60,648 nt of DNA from assembly GCA_021200315.1 (NCBI GenBank), contig JAJQGU010000056.1, forward strand, positions 1 through 60,648, written 5' to 3'. The stretch is from Akkermansiaceae bacterium (GTDB taxonomy: Bacteria > Verrucomicrobiota > Verrucomicrobiia > Verrucomicrobiales > Akkermansiaceae). Position numbers and translations under genes: made by a program. Positions 43,359-52,286 of the stretch are shown in pieces; the first letter of the stretch is position 1, and each line of letters starts with the position of its first letter. The notes below the pieces were generated by a model. That model worked only from the letters and a program-made list of their open reading frames with translations, searched no databases and was not told where the DNA came from.

Positions 43359-43381
43359 TGCCTCCGGAGATTTCGGAGGCA
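43359..43381 (+). terminator. Hairpin downstream of the thioesterase, possible terminator
   Basis: TGCCTCCG and CGGAGGCA form a perfect 8-bp stem with a 7-nt loop, about 100 nt after the thioesterase stop. There is no T-run on either side, so termination is only possible, not shown. Confidence 0.3.
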
Positions 43382-43415
43382 GGATGCGTAAAATCTTCGT
43401 TCGCGAAAAAAAGAC

Positions 43416-43444
43416 TTGCACCCGTCTGAAAACCTGTGTACCAT
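43416..43444 (+). promoter_or_regulatory. Promoter of the tRNA-Val gene (TTGCAC-17-TACCAT)
   Basis: TTGCAC at 43416-43421 and TACCAT at 43439-43444 are 17 bp apart, placing the transcription start about 22 nt before the tRNA. Confidence 0.5.
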
Positions 43445-43472
43445 CGCCCCGCACCTTACAGCACCCATCGAC

Positions 43473-43547
43473 GCGCGGTTAGCTCAGTGGTAGAGCAACA
43501 CCTTGACATGGTGGAGGTCGTAGGTTCAAATCCTATACCGCGTACCA
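43473..43547 (+). tRNA. tRNA-Val (anticodon GAC)
   Basis: A full cloverleaf can be folded: acceptor GCGCGGT/ACCGCGT (G1-U72 wobble), D-arm GCTC/GAGC, anticodon loop TTGACAT with GAC, T-arm GTAGG-TTCAAAT-CCTAT and an encoded CCA. The first anticodon-stem pair is an A-G mismatch (A27-G43). It decodes GUC and GUU. Confidence 0.93.
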
Positions 43548-43849
43548 TTTTCTGGTCTTCATGTCCCGCCTCTTCCCCGAAGTCTGGGAGAAAATTCCTG
43601 AGGTGCAGAATTTCAGCCCTGACGCCGTTCTTGTCCGCCGCGGGTATGCGCGCGCCGGCCGGCAGCGAAGCCGCGGAGCCCATGCGTCCGCCGCATGGGG
43701 GCGATTGCATCCTGCGGCGGCATGGTTTCCCTGAGGAGCGAATTCCCGGGCGGAGGAGAGGGGGGGGACGGGCGATTCCTGTGCATCGGCGCGGGGAAGC
43801 GTCAGGCGGCTCTTGACAAAACCGGCGATTCGCGGTACTGATACCGCGC
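43548..43849. other. Intergenic region with the typA promoter; no gene seen
   Basis: About 300 nt between tRNA-Val and typA. Frames running through it on the minus strand are antisense artefacts of the tRNA. Only a promoter near its end is recognisable. Confidence 0.4.
43813..43841 (+). promoter_or_regulatory. Promoter of typA (TTGACA-17-TACTGA)
   Basis: A perfect TTGACA at 43813-43818 is 17 bp from a poor -10, TACTGA at 43836-43841. The ATG follows after 8 nt, the same near-leaderless spacing as in other backbone genes. Confidence 0.4.
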
Positions 43850-45673
43850 ATGTCCGATACCGCCAAGTTCCGCAATCTCGCAATCATCGCCCACGTCGAC
43901 CATGGAAAGACCACTCTCGTGGATCAACTGCTCAAGGCGGGCGGCGCCTATCGGGAGAATCAGGCCGTGCAGGAGCGGGCGATGGATTCGATGGATCTCG
44001 AGCGCGAGAAGGGGATCACGATTCGGGCGAAGAACACGTCCATCCATTGGAACGGCTATACGATCAACATCGTGGACACTCCCGGGCACGCCGATTTCGG
44101 CGCCGAGGTGGAGCGCGTGATGAAGATGGTGGACGGGGTGCTGCTGGTGGTGGACGCCTACGAAGGTCCTCAGGCGCAGACGCGCTTCGTGCTGAAAAAG
44201 GCGCTGCAGGAGGGGCTGATGCCCATAGTGGTCGTCAACAAGATAGACCGTCCCCATGCGGACGCGGCGTCCGTGCGCGATCAGGTGCTGGAACTGCTGC
44301 TGGAACTGGGCGCCACGGACGAACAGTTCGAGGCCCCCTTCGTCTACGGCTCAGCCCGCGACGGCTATTTCATGGACGCTTTGGAAAACGAGCCCCCCGT
44401 GGACTGCACGCCGCTTCTCCAAAAGATCGTCCGGCGCATTCCTCCGCCGCGCGGCGCCGATCCGGAGGCGCCTTTCCGCATGCTCGTTTCCAATATCGAT
44501 TGGGACGACTACGTGGGGCGCGTGGCCGTGGGGCGCATCACCTCCGGCCGCGTGCGCAAGGGCGATCTGCTGTACCTTCATGGCGGCGACGGTTCGGTGA
44601 CGCCGGGCAAGGTGACGCGCCTTTTTGAATATTCGGGTCTGCAGACGACGGATTCCGCCGTGGGCGAAGCCGGCAACATCGTGGGCCTCTCGGGATTCGG
44701 GAATGTGGACATCGGCGAGACGCTCACCGCCGAGCCCGACGCCGCTCCCCTGCCTTTCGTGGCCATCGATCCGCCCACCATTTCCATGGAATTTTCGATC
44801 AATGACGGCCCCTTCGCCGGGAAGGACGGCAAATACGTCACCTCGCGCGCCATCCGGGAACGCTTGGAGCGCGAAATGAAGACCAACATCTCGATCAAGA
44901 TGGAAGAGACCGGTTCGTCCGGCGTCTTTTCCGTGTCGGCTCGCGGCGCGATGCAGATCGCCGTCCTCGTGGAGACCATGCGCCGCGAGGGCTTCGAGGT
45001 GTGTGTTTCGCGCCCCCATGTGATCGTGAAGGAAATCGACGGGCGGAAGATGGAGCCGTTCGAGACGCTCTACATCGAAGTGCCGGACGAGTATGCCAGC
45101 GGAGCCGTACGTCTGCTTTCCGCTCGCAGGGGCGTGCTGGAGAGCATGGAGGCGCACGATTCCGGCCGCACCTCCCTGCAGGCGTGCATTCCCACGCGCG
45201 GGCTCATCGGGCTGGAGTTCGAACTGGTGAACCTCACTTCCGGGCATGGCGTCTTTTCTCATCTGTTCCGTGAATACAGGCCGTGGGCCGGCGAGATCTC
45301 CACGCGCCAGACGGGGGTGCTCGTATCCATGGAGACGGGCGCGGCCCGCGCTTATTCGCTCGCATCCATCGAGGAGCGCGGCCCGCTCTTCGTGGGCGCG
45401 GGAGAAGAGGTCTACGAAGGGCAGATCATCGGCGAGAACCCGCGCGCCGGCGATATTCCGGTGAATCCGTGCCGCGAAAAGCACCTCACCAACCACCGTT
45501 CGGCCACGAAGAACGACAGCGTTCAGCTGACCCCGAAAATTGAGTTCTCCCTGGAACGCTCGATCGAATACATCGGCCCCGATGAGCTGGTGGAGGCCAC
45601 GCCGCGTTTTATCCGCATGCGCAAGCGCATCCTGAACGCGCTCGACCGCAAGCGGGCAGGCCGCAGAGCCTGA
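43850..45673 (+). CDS. typA: TypA/BipA ribosome-associated GTPase
   Basis: A 607-residue translational GTPase that binds the ribosome, helps 50S assembly at low temperature and affects stress responses. The G domain shows AHVDHGKTT (G1), GITIRAKNT (G2), DTPGHADFG (G3), VVNKIDRP (G4) and YGSARDG (G5). Elongation-factor-like domains and the TypA-specific C-terminal region ([33 protein letters not shown]) follow. The full length is normal. Confidence 0.95.
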   Translation: MSDTAKFRNLAIIAHVDHGKTTLVDQLLKAGGAYRENQAVQERAMDSMDLEREKGITIRAKNTSIHWNGYTINIVDTPGHADFGAEVERVMKMVDGVLLVVDAYEGPQAQTRFVLKKALQEGLMPIVVVNKIDRPHADAASVRDQVLELLLELGATDEQFEAPFVYGSARDGYFMDALENEPPVDCTPLLQKIVRRIPPPRGADPEAPFRMLVSNIDWDDYVGRVAVGRITSGRVRKGDLLYLHGGDGSVTPGKVTRLFEYSGLQTTDSAVGEAGNIVGLSGFGNVDIGETLTAEPDAAPLPFVAIDPPTISMEFSINDGPFAGKDGKYVTSRAIRERLEREMKTNISIKMEETGSSGVFSVSARGAMQIAVLVETMRREGFEVCVSRPHVIVKEIDGRKMEPFETLYIEVPDEYASGAVRLLSARRGVLESMEAHDSGRTSLQACIPTRGLIGLEFELVNLTSGHGVFSHLFREYRPWAGEISTRQTGVLVSMETGAARAYSLASIEERGPLFVGAGEEVYEGQIIGENPRAGDIPVNPCREKHLTNHRSATKNDSVQLTPKIEFSLERSIEYIGPDELVEATPRFIRMRKRILNALDRKRAGRRA

Positions 45674-45740
45674 GGAATTCTCTCCGGACGACGGCCGGAG
45701 CCCCGCCCTCGGAGCCAGCGCGTCCGTCCGCGATCAGAAC

Positions 45741-45769
45741 TTGACACCGCCGCCCGTTTTCCCTATCCT
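45741..45769 (+). promoter_or_regulatory. Promoter of the ABC exporter operon (TTGACA-17-TATCCT)
   Basis: TTGACA at 45741-45746 and TATCCT at 45764-45769 are 17 bp apart. The leader is about 35 nt, longer than at most backbone genes here. Confidence 0.5.
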
Positions 45770-45810
45770 CGCGCAGGGAGCGCCCCGCGTTTTCTCCGTC
45801 ACTCTCCGCC

Positions 45811-47646
45811 ATGTCCGCCCAAGCCGAAGATTCAGTCTGGAAAAAGTACGGGTTTCTGTTCCATACGTACATTTCAGGCGAAAAGGGGCGCGTGGTTCCG
45901 GGGCTTCTCTTCGGCGCGGCCGCCGCGGCCTTGGGCGGCGCAGGGCTGCCGGCCATCGTCGAGACGGTGCTTCCGATCGTGTTCGGCGGCGAACCGCTTC
46001 CGGAGCCTCTGGCAGGCTGGGTGCGGGACCGCTTCTCCCCGGAGGAGATCCCGTCGGCGGCCATGTGGGCGGCGGCCGTGCTCATCCCGCTCGTAATCAT
46101 GGTGCGGGGGGGGGCGGCGTTTCTCAACAGTTACCTGCTTGCCAAGGCGGGCCTGCGCATCCTCGAGAAACTGCGCCTCCGCCTGTTCGAGCGTCTGCAG
46201 GAGCTTCCCCTAGCCTTTCACGAACGGCATAAACGGGGCGAACTGCTCAATCAGGTACTGGGCAACACATCGCTGCTGCAAGGCAATATGATCGCGATTC
46301 TGAACGACCTGGTTATCCAGCCGCTCACGCTTCTGTCCGCATTCGGCTACCTGCTGTACACGGCTCTGCGGCATTCCGAGGCGGCCATGCTGCTCGTCAA
46401 CCTGGCTGTCACGGGCGCCTGCATTCCGGTCATCAAGCGGGTGGGCTCCCGCATGGTCAGGAAGACGCGGCGGATTGTGGACAGCTACGCCGACATGACT
46501 TCGGTGGTGGAGGAAAACCTGACCGCCCAGCGCGACATCCGCTCCCTCAATCTCGAAGAAATGCAGGTGGAGCTTCTGCGGGCCCGCGTGCGGGAATATA
46601 TCGCCCACTCGCTCAGATTGTCCTTCTGGTCCCAGGCGCTTGCCCCCGCCATTGAAGTCATCAGCGCGTGCGCCCTGGCGTTCTCGCTCTACATGGGGTG
46701 CCGCGGCGGACTCTCGCTCGAGCAGTTCGCCGCTATTGCCATGGCCTTCTACTATTGCTACACCCCGATCAAGACTCTCGGCGGCGTCCAGAATCTCATC
46801 CGTGTCACCGGGGCCGTGTACGAGAAGATGGAGGAGGTGCTCGAGGCTCCCGACGAAACGCCGGAGCCCGCGAGGCCGGTGCCGCTCGTCCGGGCGCGGG
46901 GCGAAGTGTCCTTTCGCAGGGTGAGCTTTTCCTACCTGCCCGGCGTTCCCGTCCTGCGGGAGGTGAGCCTTGAGGTGCCCGCCGGGCAGATCGTCGCGCT
47001 GGTGGGGCCGAGCGGTTCGGGCAAGACGACATTCATCAACCTCATCTGCCGTTTCTACGATGCGCGGGAGGGAAGCGTCTGTCTGGACGGCGTCGACGTG
47101 CGTTGCCTTTCCCGAGCGGACCGCGCGCGCGCCGTGGGGCTGGTCTCGCAGTTCCCCGTACTCTTCCGGGGCAGCGTCGCGGACAACATCCGCGTCGGCC
47201 GTCCCGGCGCGTCGGACGCCGAAGTGCGCGAAGCCGCCCGCCTGGCTTGCGCGGACGAGTTCATCGACTCTTCTCCCGGGGGCGCCGCCCGCCTCATCGC
47301 CGATGGGGGCGAAGGGCTCTCCGGCGGGCAGAGGCAGCGCATCTCCATTGCCCGCGCCTTCCTGAAGAACGCGCCCGTCCTCATCCTCGACGAGGCCACC
47401 GCCTCGCTCGACATGAACAGCGAGGCGCAGATCCAGCGTTCGCTGGAAAGTCTCGCCCGCCGCCGCACCACGTTCATCGTGGCTCACCGCTTCAGCGCCA
47501 TCCGCATGGCGCAGCGCATCCTCGTCTTCGATCGCGGCCGCATCGTCGGCGACGGCTCCCACGATGAGCTCTACGCTTCATCCCCCCTGTATCGCGGCCT
47601 CTTCGACCGGCAGGCGGCCGGCGCCGGGAAAGGAGGCGCGGCATGA
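45811..47646 (+). CDS. ABC exporter half-transporter, subunit 1 (MsbA-like)
   Basis: A 611-residue half-transporter: a six-helix exporter-type membrane domain (residues about 25-320) and a nucleotide-binding domain. Walker A is GPSGSGKTT, the signature LSGGQRQRI, Walker B LILDEATASLD and the switch His in IVAHRFS. It overlaps the next gene by 4 nt (ATGA). Both NBDs have complete catalytic motifs, so the likely complex is a heterodimer with two active sites. The substrate is unknown; lipid (MsbA), peptide or drug are possible. Its C-terminal coding region nearly repeats that of subunit 2 at DNA level. Confidence 0.85.
   Translation: MSAQAEDSVWKKYGFLFHTYISGEKGRVVPGLLFGAAAAALGGAGLPAIVETVLPIVFGGEPLPEPLAGWVRDRFSPEEIPSAAMWAAAVLIPLVIMVRGGAAFLNSYLLAKAGLRILEKLRLRLFERLQELPLAFHERHKRGELLNQVLGNTSLLQGNMIAILNDLVIQPLTLLSAFGYLLYTALRHSEAAMLLVNLAVTGACIPVIKRVGSRMVRKTRRIVDSYADMTSVVEENLTAQRDIRSLNLEEMQVELLRARVREYIAHSLRLSFWSQALAPAIEVISACALAFSLYMGCRGGLSLEQFAAIAMAFYYCYTPIKTLGGVQNLIRVTGAVYEKMEEVLEAPDETPEPARPVPLVRARGEVSFRRVSFSYLPGVPVLREVSLEVPAGQIVALVGPSGSGKTTFINLICRFYDAREGSVCLDGVDVRCLSRADRARAVGLVSQFPVLFRGSVADNIRVGRPGASDAEVREAARLACADEFIDSSPGGAARLIADGGEGLSGGQRQRISIARAFLKNAPVLILDEATASLDMNSEAQIQRSLESLARRRTTFIVAHRFSAIRMAQRILVFDRGRIVGDGSHDELYASSPLYRGLFDRQAAGAGKGGAA
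47474..47563 (+). repeat. 90-bp near-identical repeat, copy 1 (in ABC subunit 1)
   Basis: Matches 49276-49365 with only two mismatches, including a 58-bp identical block. It encodes the switch-histidine region and following strand of the NBD (IVAHRFSAIRMAQRILVF). Confidence 0.85.
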
Positions 47647-49451
47647 ACGCCTCCGCCCGCCGCGTCCTGCGCTTCCTGCGCTATCTTCTGCCGTACAAGG
47701 GGCTTTTCTGTCTGGCGATCGCTACGGGATTTCTGGCCGCCGCCGCCAATGGGGTGGGCGTCCCCTTCATGGTCAAGGTGGTGTTCCCCATCGTGTTCGA
47801 GCCCGGGCACCATGTGCCCGCCGTTCTCCAGCCCTGGATGGAGGGCCTCTCCCGGAATGCGGTGCTCCTGCTGGCCTGCGCCTTTATGCCGGCCGTCTTT
47901 GTGGTGCGCGGCGCGGCCATGTGGGGAAACGCCGTGGTGACCGGCTATCTGGGGCTGCGCATTCTCGAAAACATCCGCACGGATGTGTTCCGCCGCCTGC
48001 AGCATCTGCCGCTCTCCTTCCATGACCGGTGCCGCAAGGGCGATCTGATCAGCCGCGTTCTGGCCGATACCCAGAGCGTGCAGACCATGATCTCCCAAGT
48101 CTCCAACGATATTGTCAAGCAGCCGTTCACCGCTCTCTGCGCCCTAGCGGTCTTCATCGCGCTCCTCGTCCGCACGGGGGAGCCTTCCCTGTTCGCCGTC
48201 AATCTCGTGTTCGTGGCCCTCGCTGTCTTCCCGGTTTTGACGATCGGACGGCGCGTCACCGGAAAGGCGCGCCGCACCCGCGAGGGGCTGGCCGAGATGA
48301 ACTCCATCGTGCAGCAGAATCTCGCCTCGCAGCGCGAAGTGCGTTCCTACGCCATGGAGGCCGCTCAGGTAGCAGCGCTGTTCGACGCCTCGCGCCGCTA
48401 TTGCGTCCAGATGCTCAAAATGGTGAAATATCAGAAGGCTCTGGTGCCTCTGGTGGAGACCGTTACGGCTCTCGCCCTCTCCTTCCTTCTGGTGCGTGGG
48501 CGGCAGATGGGCATGGCGATGGAGGATTTCATGGCTCTGGCAGCCTCTCTCTACTTCTGCTTCGATTCCATGAGACGGGCGGGTACGGCCTTCAACCGCT
48601 TCAGTGAAGGACGAGCCTCGCTGGAGCGCCTGGAGGCCATCCTCGACGCGCCGGACGACGCCCCTGATCCCGCGTCTCCGGCGGAGCCCGCTTCGGTGCG
48701 GGGGCGCATCACTTTCCGCCATGTATCCTTCGATTACGGCTCCGGCTCTCCCGTGCTGAAGGACATCGATCTGGAGATCCCGCCCGGACAGATCGTCGGG
48801 CTTGTGGGCCCCAGCGGCGCGGGCAAGACCACGTTTGCCAGTCTCATCCCCCGGTTTTACGAAGTCACGGAAGGGGAAATTCTGCTCGACGGCCTGCCCA
48901 TCCGCCGGATGCGCAAGAGCTTTCTCCGCGGCCGCATCGCGCTCGTTTCGCAGAACGCCCTTCTGTTCCGGGATACTATTCAGGAGAATATCCGCTTCGG
49001 GCGTCCCGGCGCCTCCGATGAAGATGTGGCGGAGGCGGCGCGCCAGGCCTCCGTCACTTCGTTTCTGCCCGCCTTGCCCCAGGGGATGCGCACCTGCGTC
49101 AACCAGGGCGGGGAGGGACTTTCTGGCGGGCAGCGCCAGCGGGTGGCTCTCGCCCGCGCCTTCCTGAGGGACGCGCCCATTCTCATCCTCGACGAGGCCA
49201 CCGCATCCCTGGACTCGGAGAACGAACAGGCGGTTCAGCGCGAGCTCGAACTCCTCGCGCGGGGACGCACCACACTCATCGTGGCTCACCGCTTCAGCGC
49301 CATCCGCATGGCGCAGCGCATCCTCGTCTTCGAGCACGGCCGCATCGTCGGCGACGGCTCCCACGGCGAACTGTACGCCGCCTGCCCGCTCTACAGGGAG
49401 CTGTGCGAAAAACAGGCGCTCCGCTCCGGGGAGGAGCCGCCCGCGGGCTGA
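47643..49451 (+). CDS. ABC exporter half-transporter, subunit 2 (MsbA-like)
   Basis: A 602-residue partner of the preceding gene with the same layout: membrane domain (residues about 15-310) and NBD with Walker A GPSGAGKTT, signature LSGGQRQRV, Walker B LILDEATASLD and switch His in IVAHRFS. The coupling helix region has ERLEAILDAPDDAPD as in MsbA-type exporters. The GTG/ATG overlap with subunit 1 implies equal synthesis of both halves. The 3' ends of the two genes share a 90-bp stretch with two mismatches, much more similar than the rest of the genes. Confidence 0.85.
   Translation: MNASARRVLRFLRYLLPYKGLFCLAIATGFLAAAANGVGVPFMVKVVFPIVFEPGHHVPAVLQPWMEGLSRNAVLLLACAFMPAVFVVRGAAMWGNAVVTGYLGLRILENIRTDVFRRLQHLPLSFHDRCRKGDLISRVLADTQSVQTMISQVSNDIVKQPFTALCALAVFIALLVRTGEPSLFAVNLVFVALAVFPVLTIGRRVTGKARRTREGLAEMNSIVQQNLASQREVRSYAMEAAQVAALFDASRRYCVQMLKMVKYQKALVPLVETVTALALSFLLVRGRQMGMAMEDFMALAASLYFCFDSMRRAGTAFNRFSEGRASLERLEAILDAPDDAPDPASPAEPASVRGRITFRHVSFDYGSGSPVLKDIDLEIPPGQIVGLVGPSGAGKTTFASLIPRFYEVTEGEILLDGLPIRRMRKSFLRGRIALVSQNALLFRDTIQENIRFGRPGASDEDVAEAARQASVTSFLPALPQGMRTCVNQGGEGLSGGQRQRVALARAFLRDAPILILDEATASLDSENEQAVQRELELLARGRTTLIVAHRFSAIRMAQRILVFEHGRIVGDGSHGELYAACPLYRELCEKQALRSGEEPPAG
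49276..49365 (+). repeat. 90-bp near-identical repeat, copy 2 (in ABC subunit 2)
   Basis: Second copy of the repeat at 47474-47563. Confidence 0.85.
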
Positions 49452-49470
49452 GGACGCGCCGCCGCGCGGA

Positions 49471-51384
49471 TCACCAGTCGTTGTTGAGATTTTCGGCCTC
49501 CGCGTTCCCCGCTTCGCGGTTTCTGTCCCTCATCCCGCGGATGGGCTGCGCTTCGTCCATTTCGAGATCGAGCACCGTGATCTCGTTGCCGCCTTCCCGA
49601 AGAAAAGGCGCCGGGCAGTAGAGGCGAAGCTGCGGGCCCACGTTCCAGTAGCGGCCGAGGCAGCGGCCGTTCACCCACACATAGCCGCGGATGTAGCGCG
49701 ACATGTCGAGGAAGGTATCCTTCGGCGCGCCGAGCGTCAGCCGCGCGCGGAAGAGGGCTCCGCCCCCGCGTCTTCCCGCTTTCGCGGCGCGGGGAAGGCG
49801 CGGGACGGCGTCGAGAGCGAGAGGGCGCACCGTCCATCCCCCGAGCTTGCGGCCTCCCAGAGCCGCCTTGCCGAAGAGCCCCTTCCGGTCGCGCTCCATA
49901 TCGGCATGGAAGTTGATGTGCCCCATGGCGTCGACCACGACGTCGAGGCGGGCGGGGCCGGACCGCGCCGGGAGGGTGAGCGAGCGTTCCGCACGGCGGC
50001 GGTCGAGCGTGCCGACGCGCTTCCCGTCGAGGTAGACGAGCGCGTAGTCATGCACGTGCTCAAACTCGAGCCGCGCTTCGGGGCCTGCGGGCGCGGACGC
50101 GCTGTAGACCGCCAGACCCTGGTTCTGCCCGAAGGATTCGAACCAAGGCGGTTCGGCCGTTTTCCCGGCTGCGGGCGCGGGCAGGAGCTCCCATAGACCC
50201 GCCTCGCGTTCGGGGGTGAAGGCGGGCAGCTCCATCGTTTCGACGGGGGACGGGGGATCGGGCAGCGCGACGCCGTCCGGCAGTCCGTCTTGGATGACGG
50301 CCCGCAGCTGGTGGTACTCCGGGGTGGTCTTGCCGCTTTCATCGAGCGGCGCCCCGTAGTCGTAGCTGGTGAGATCTGGCTGGTATTTTTCCCCGGCGGC
50401 ATTGGCTCCCGCCGTCTTGCCGAAGCTGGTGCCGCCGTGAAAGACGTAGAGACTGAAAGAGCGACCCGTGTCCATGAACCACCGCACCGTGCGGAGAATC
50501 CCGGGCGACGCCGCCCAGTCGCCTTCGCCCCAGTGGCGCAGCCATCCGGGATAGGTCTCCGAAGAGAACACGGGCACGCCGGGATTGGCCTTGCGGGCGG
50601 CCGCCCAGTGGCCGTCGTTTTCTCCGGGGTCGAGCCCTACGGCCGCACCGGGCAGAGTGTAGCGCAGGTGGCCGGGGGAGGAGCCGTCCGAAGTGTAGAA
50701 GGGGCCGAAGCCCCGCTTCTTCCACCAGCGGTGCAGCCACTCCACATATTCCCTTTCGGGCTCGCCGTTGTAGCTGCCGTATTCGTTCTCGATCTGCGTC
50801 ATGAGGACGGGACCGCCGTTTTTGCAGAGAAAGGGCTCGACCACGCGGGCGATGGCTTCGAGATAGCGCGTCTGGGCTCTCATGAAGACTTTGTTTTTGG
50901 TAGTGCGCAGAGGAGCGTCCCCTTCTTTCAGCAGATAGGCGGGCAGGCCGCCGAAATCCCATTCGCCGCACACGTAGGGCCCCGGACGGAAGAGCGCCCA
51001 CATGCCCTCCTCCCGGCAGATCCGCAGAAATCCGGCGATGTCGCGGCTGCCCGTCTTGAAGTCGAAATTGCCGCCGGGCTGTTCGAAATCGTTCCAGAAA
51101 GTGTAAAAGGAGATTGTGTTGAGCCCCATGGCCCGGGCGGCGCGGATGCGGTGGCGCCAATATTCTTTCGGGATGCGCTGGGGGTGCATTTCGCCGGCGC
51201 GTATCTGGAAGGGCCTGCCTTCCAGCAGAAATTCCCCGTTGTCCTTTCCGCCGAAACGGAAGGAGATTTTCCTGCCGTCCGCCGCGGGTGTCAGGGTGTT
51301 CGCCGCCGCCTCGGGCGGCGCCTCCCGCCCCCATGCGGGGCCCAGGAGCCCGCCGCACAGAATCGCCGCAAGAATGGAGCGCAT
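49471..51384 (-). CDS. Secreted beta-galactosidase, glycoside hydrolase family 35
   Basis: About 637 residues from the ATG at 51384; the ATG two codons upstream is equally usable. A signal peptide (SILAAILCGGLLGPAWG) precedes the mature enzyme. The TIM barrel contains QIRAGEMHPQRIPKEYW, GPYVCGEWDFGGLPAYL, the acid/base E201 in QIENEYG and the likely nucleophile E276 in SSETYPGW, followed by LYVFHGGTSFG. C-terminal beta domains end in GYVWVNGRCLGRYWN. It should remove terminal beta-galactose from dietary or host mucin glycans in the periplasm or outside. A TAGAAT -10-like box lies 11 nt before the ATG at 51384. Confidence 0.9.
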   Translation of the reverse strand: MRSILAAILCGGLLGPAWGREAPPEAAANTLTPAADGRKISFRFGGKDNGEFLLEGRPFQIRAGEMHPQRIPKEYWRHRIRAARAMGLNTISFYTFWNDFEQPGGNFDFKTGSRDIAGFLRICREEGMWALFRPGPYVCGEWDFGGLPAYLLKEGDAPLRTTKNKVFMRAQTRYLEAIARVVEPFLCKNGGPVLMTQIENEYGSYNGEPEREYVEWLHRWWKKRGFGPFYTSDGSSPGHLRYTLPGAAVGLDPGENDGHWAAARKANPGVPVFSSETYPGWLRHWGEGDWAASPGILRTVRWFMDTGRSFSLYVFHGGTSFGKTAGANAAGEKYQPDLTSYDYGAPLDESGKTTPEYHQLRAVIQDGLPDGVALPDPPSPVETMELPAFTPEREAGLWELLPAPAAGKTAEPPWFESFGQNQGLAVYSASAPAGPEARLEFEHVHDYALVYLDGKRVGTLDRRRAERSLTLPARSGPARLDVVVDAMGHINFHADMERDRKGLFGKAALGGRKLGGWTVRPLALDAVPRLPRAAKAGRRGGGALFRARLTLGAPKDTFLDMSRYIRGYVWVNGRCLGRYWNVGPQLRLYCPAPFLREGGNEITVLDLEMDEAQPIRGMRDRNREAGNAEAENLNNDW

Positions 51385-51450
51385 GCGCATGTCAAATTCT
51401 ACGGAGGGAAGCCCGCGCCGATTTCAGCGAATTGCGCCGGGCGCCGCGAT

Positions 51451-52065
51451 TCATTTCACGACGACTCTCGAGCCGACGTCGAGCTTGTCGAAGAGAATCT
51501 CGCAAGCCTCCCGGGGCACGCGGATGCAGCCGTGCGAGTTCTCCTCCCGGTAGACGTTGCCCACGTGCAGTCCGATGGCGCCGTTGATGCGCATCCAGTA
51601 GGGCATCTCCGCCGGCACGTAGCGTCCGCCGGCGGGCACGGGCGAGGCGGGTGTGGCGCTGCGGTTGACGATCTTGCCCGCGGCGTCCGTCACCGCGCCG
51701 TAGAGGTTGGAGCGGTAGTCTTTCGCCTTCTGCGTGATGCGGAAATTGCCGGCGGGAGTGGTCCTGCCCGTGCGCCCCGAGCAGATGGGGAAGTCCATGG
51801 CGATTTCGCCGTTCACGTACAGGCGTCCGCGCTGAACGCCGCGCAGGATGACCACTTCGCTGTTGCGGCCATGAGCGGCGGCGATTCGGTCGTCCTTTTT
51901 CCAGATGTCGCGGGAGAACCGGTATTCCGGGCTCCCGGCGAACCGTTCGTAGTCAAAGGGAAGGCGGCCTGCCTGTCCCTCCTGTTCCGCGGGGTTCGGC
52001 GAGGTCCGGCAGCCGGCCGCACCGAGCGCGGCAAGGAAGAGAAGAAGAATGGGCGGGGTTTTCAT
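51451..52065 (-). CDS. L,D-transpeptidase (YkuD) lipoprotein
   Basis: A 204-residue protein starting at ATG 52065 (MKTPPILLLFLAALG) with lipobox LGAAGC, so it is lipid-anchored in the periplasm. The YkuD domain has HVGNVYREENSHGCIRV with catalytic His and Cys, preceded by RTGRTTPAGNFRI. It forms 3-3 cross-links or attaches lipoproteins to peptidoglycan. The minus-strand order is ldt followed by the GH35 gene after a 66-nt gap; they may be co-transcribed. Confidence 0.85.
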   Translation of the reverse strand: MKTPPILLLFLAALGAAGCRTSPNPAEQEGQAGRLPFDYERFAGSPEYRFSRDIWKKDDRIAAAHGRNSEVVILRGVQRGRLYVNGEIAMDFPICSGRTGRTTPAGNFRITQKAKDYRSNLYGAVTDAAGKIVNRSATPASPVPAGGRYVPAEMPYWMRINGAIGLHVGNVYREENSHGCIRVPREACEILFDKLDVGSRVVVK

Positions 52066-52075
52066 GCCGCCGTTC

Positions 52076-52104
52076 ATCCTGCATCGCTTCCGCGCTTTCG
52101 TCAA
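52076..52104 (-). promoter_or_regulatory. Promoter of the L,D-transpeptidase gene (TTGACG-17-CAGGAT)
   Basis: On the minus strand TTGACG (52104-52099) and CAGGAT (52081-52076) are 17 bp apart. The ATG follows after 10 nt. Confidence 0.45.
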
Positions 52105-52286
52105 GGCCAGAGTGCACACATTCCCCCGACAGGGGCCTTCCGACGCTGCGCGCCCGGCCTCCTTCCCGAAGCTCCGCGCACCGCTCCGGGAGCGGACCTC
52201 CGCGGCGCGTTCGGTGGCTCTGCGTTTTTTTTGCTGGAAAAACAGGCGGGGTTGGGGCTATAGTGCCTCCAACGCAACACCACACC

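Noticed and set aside
43456-43914. Minus-strand frame containing GFEPTTSTMSRCCSTTELTAR
   Set aside because: This is the well-known spurious translation of the antisense of a tRNA-Val gene; the tRNA at 43473-43547 explains it.
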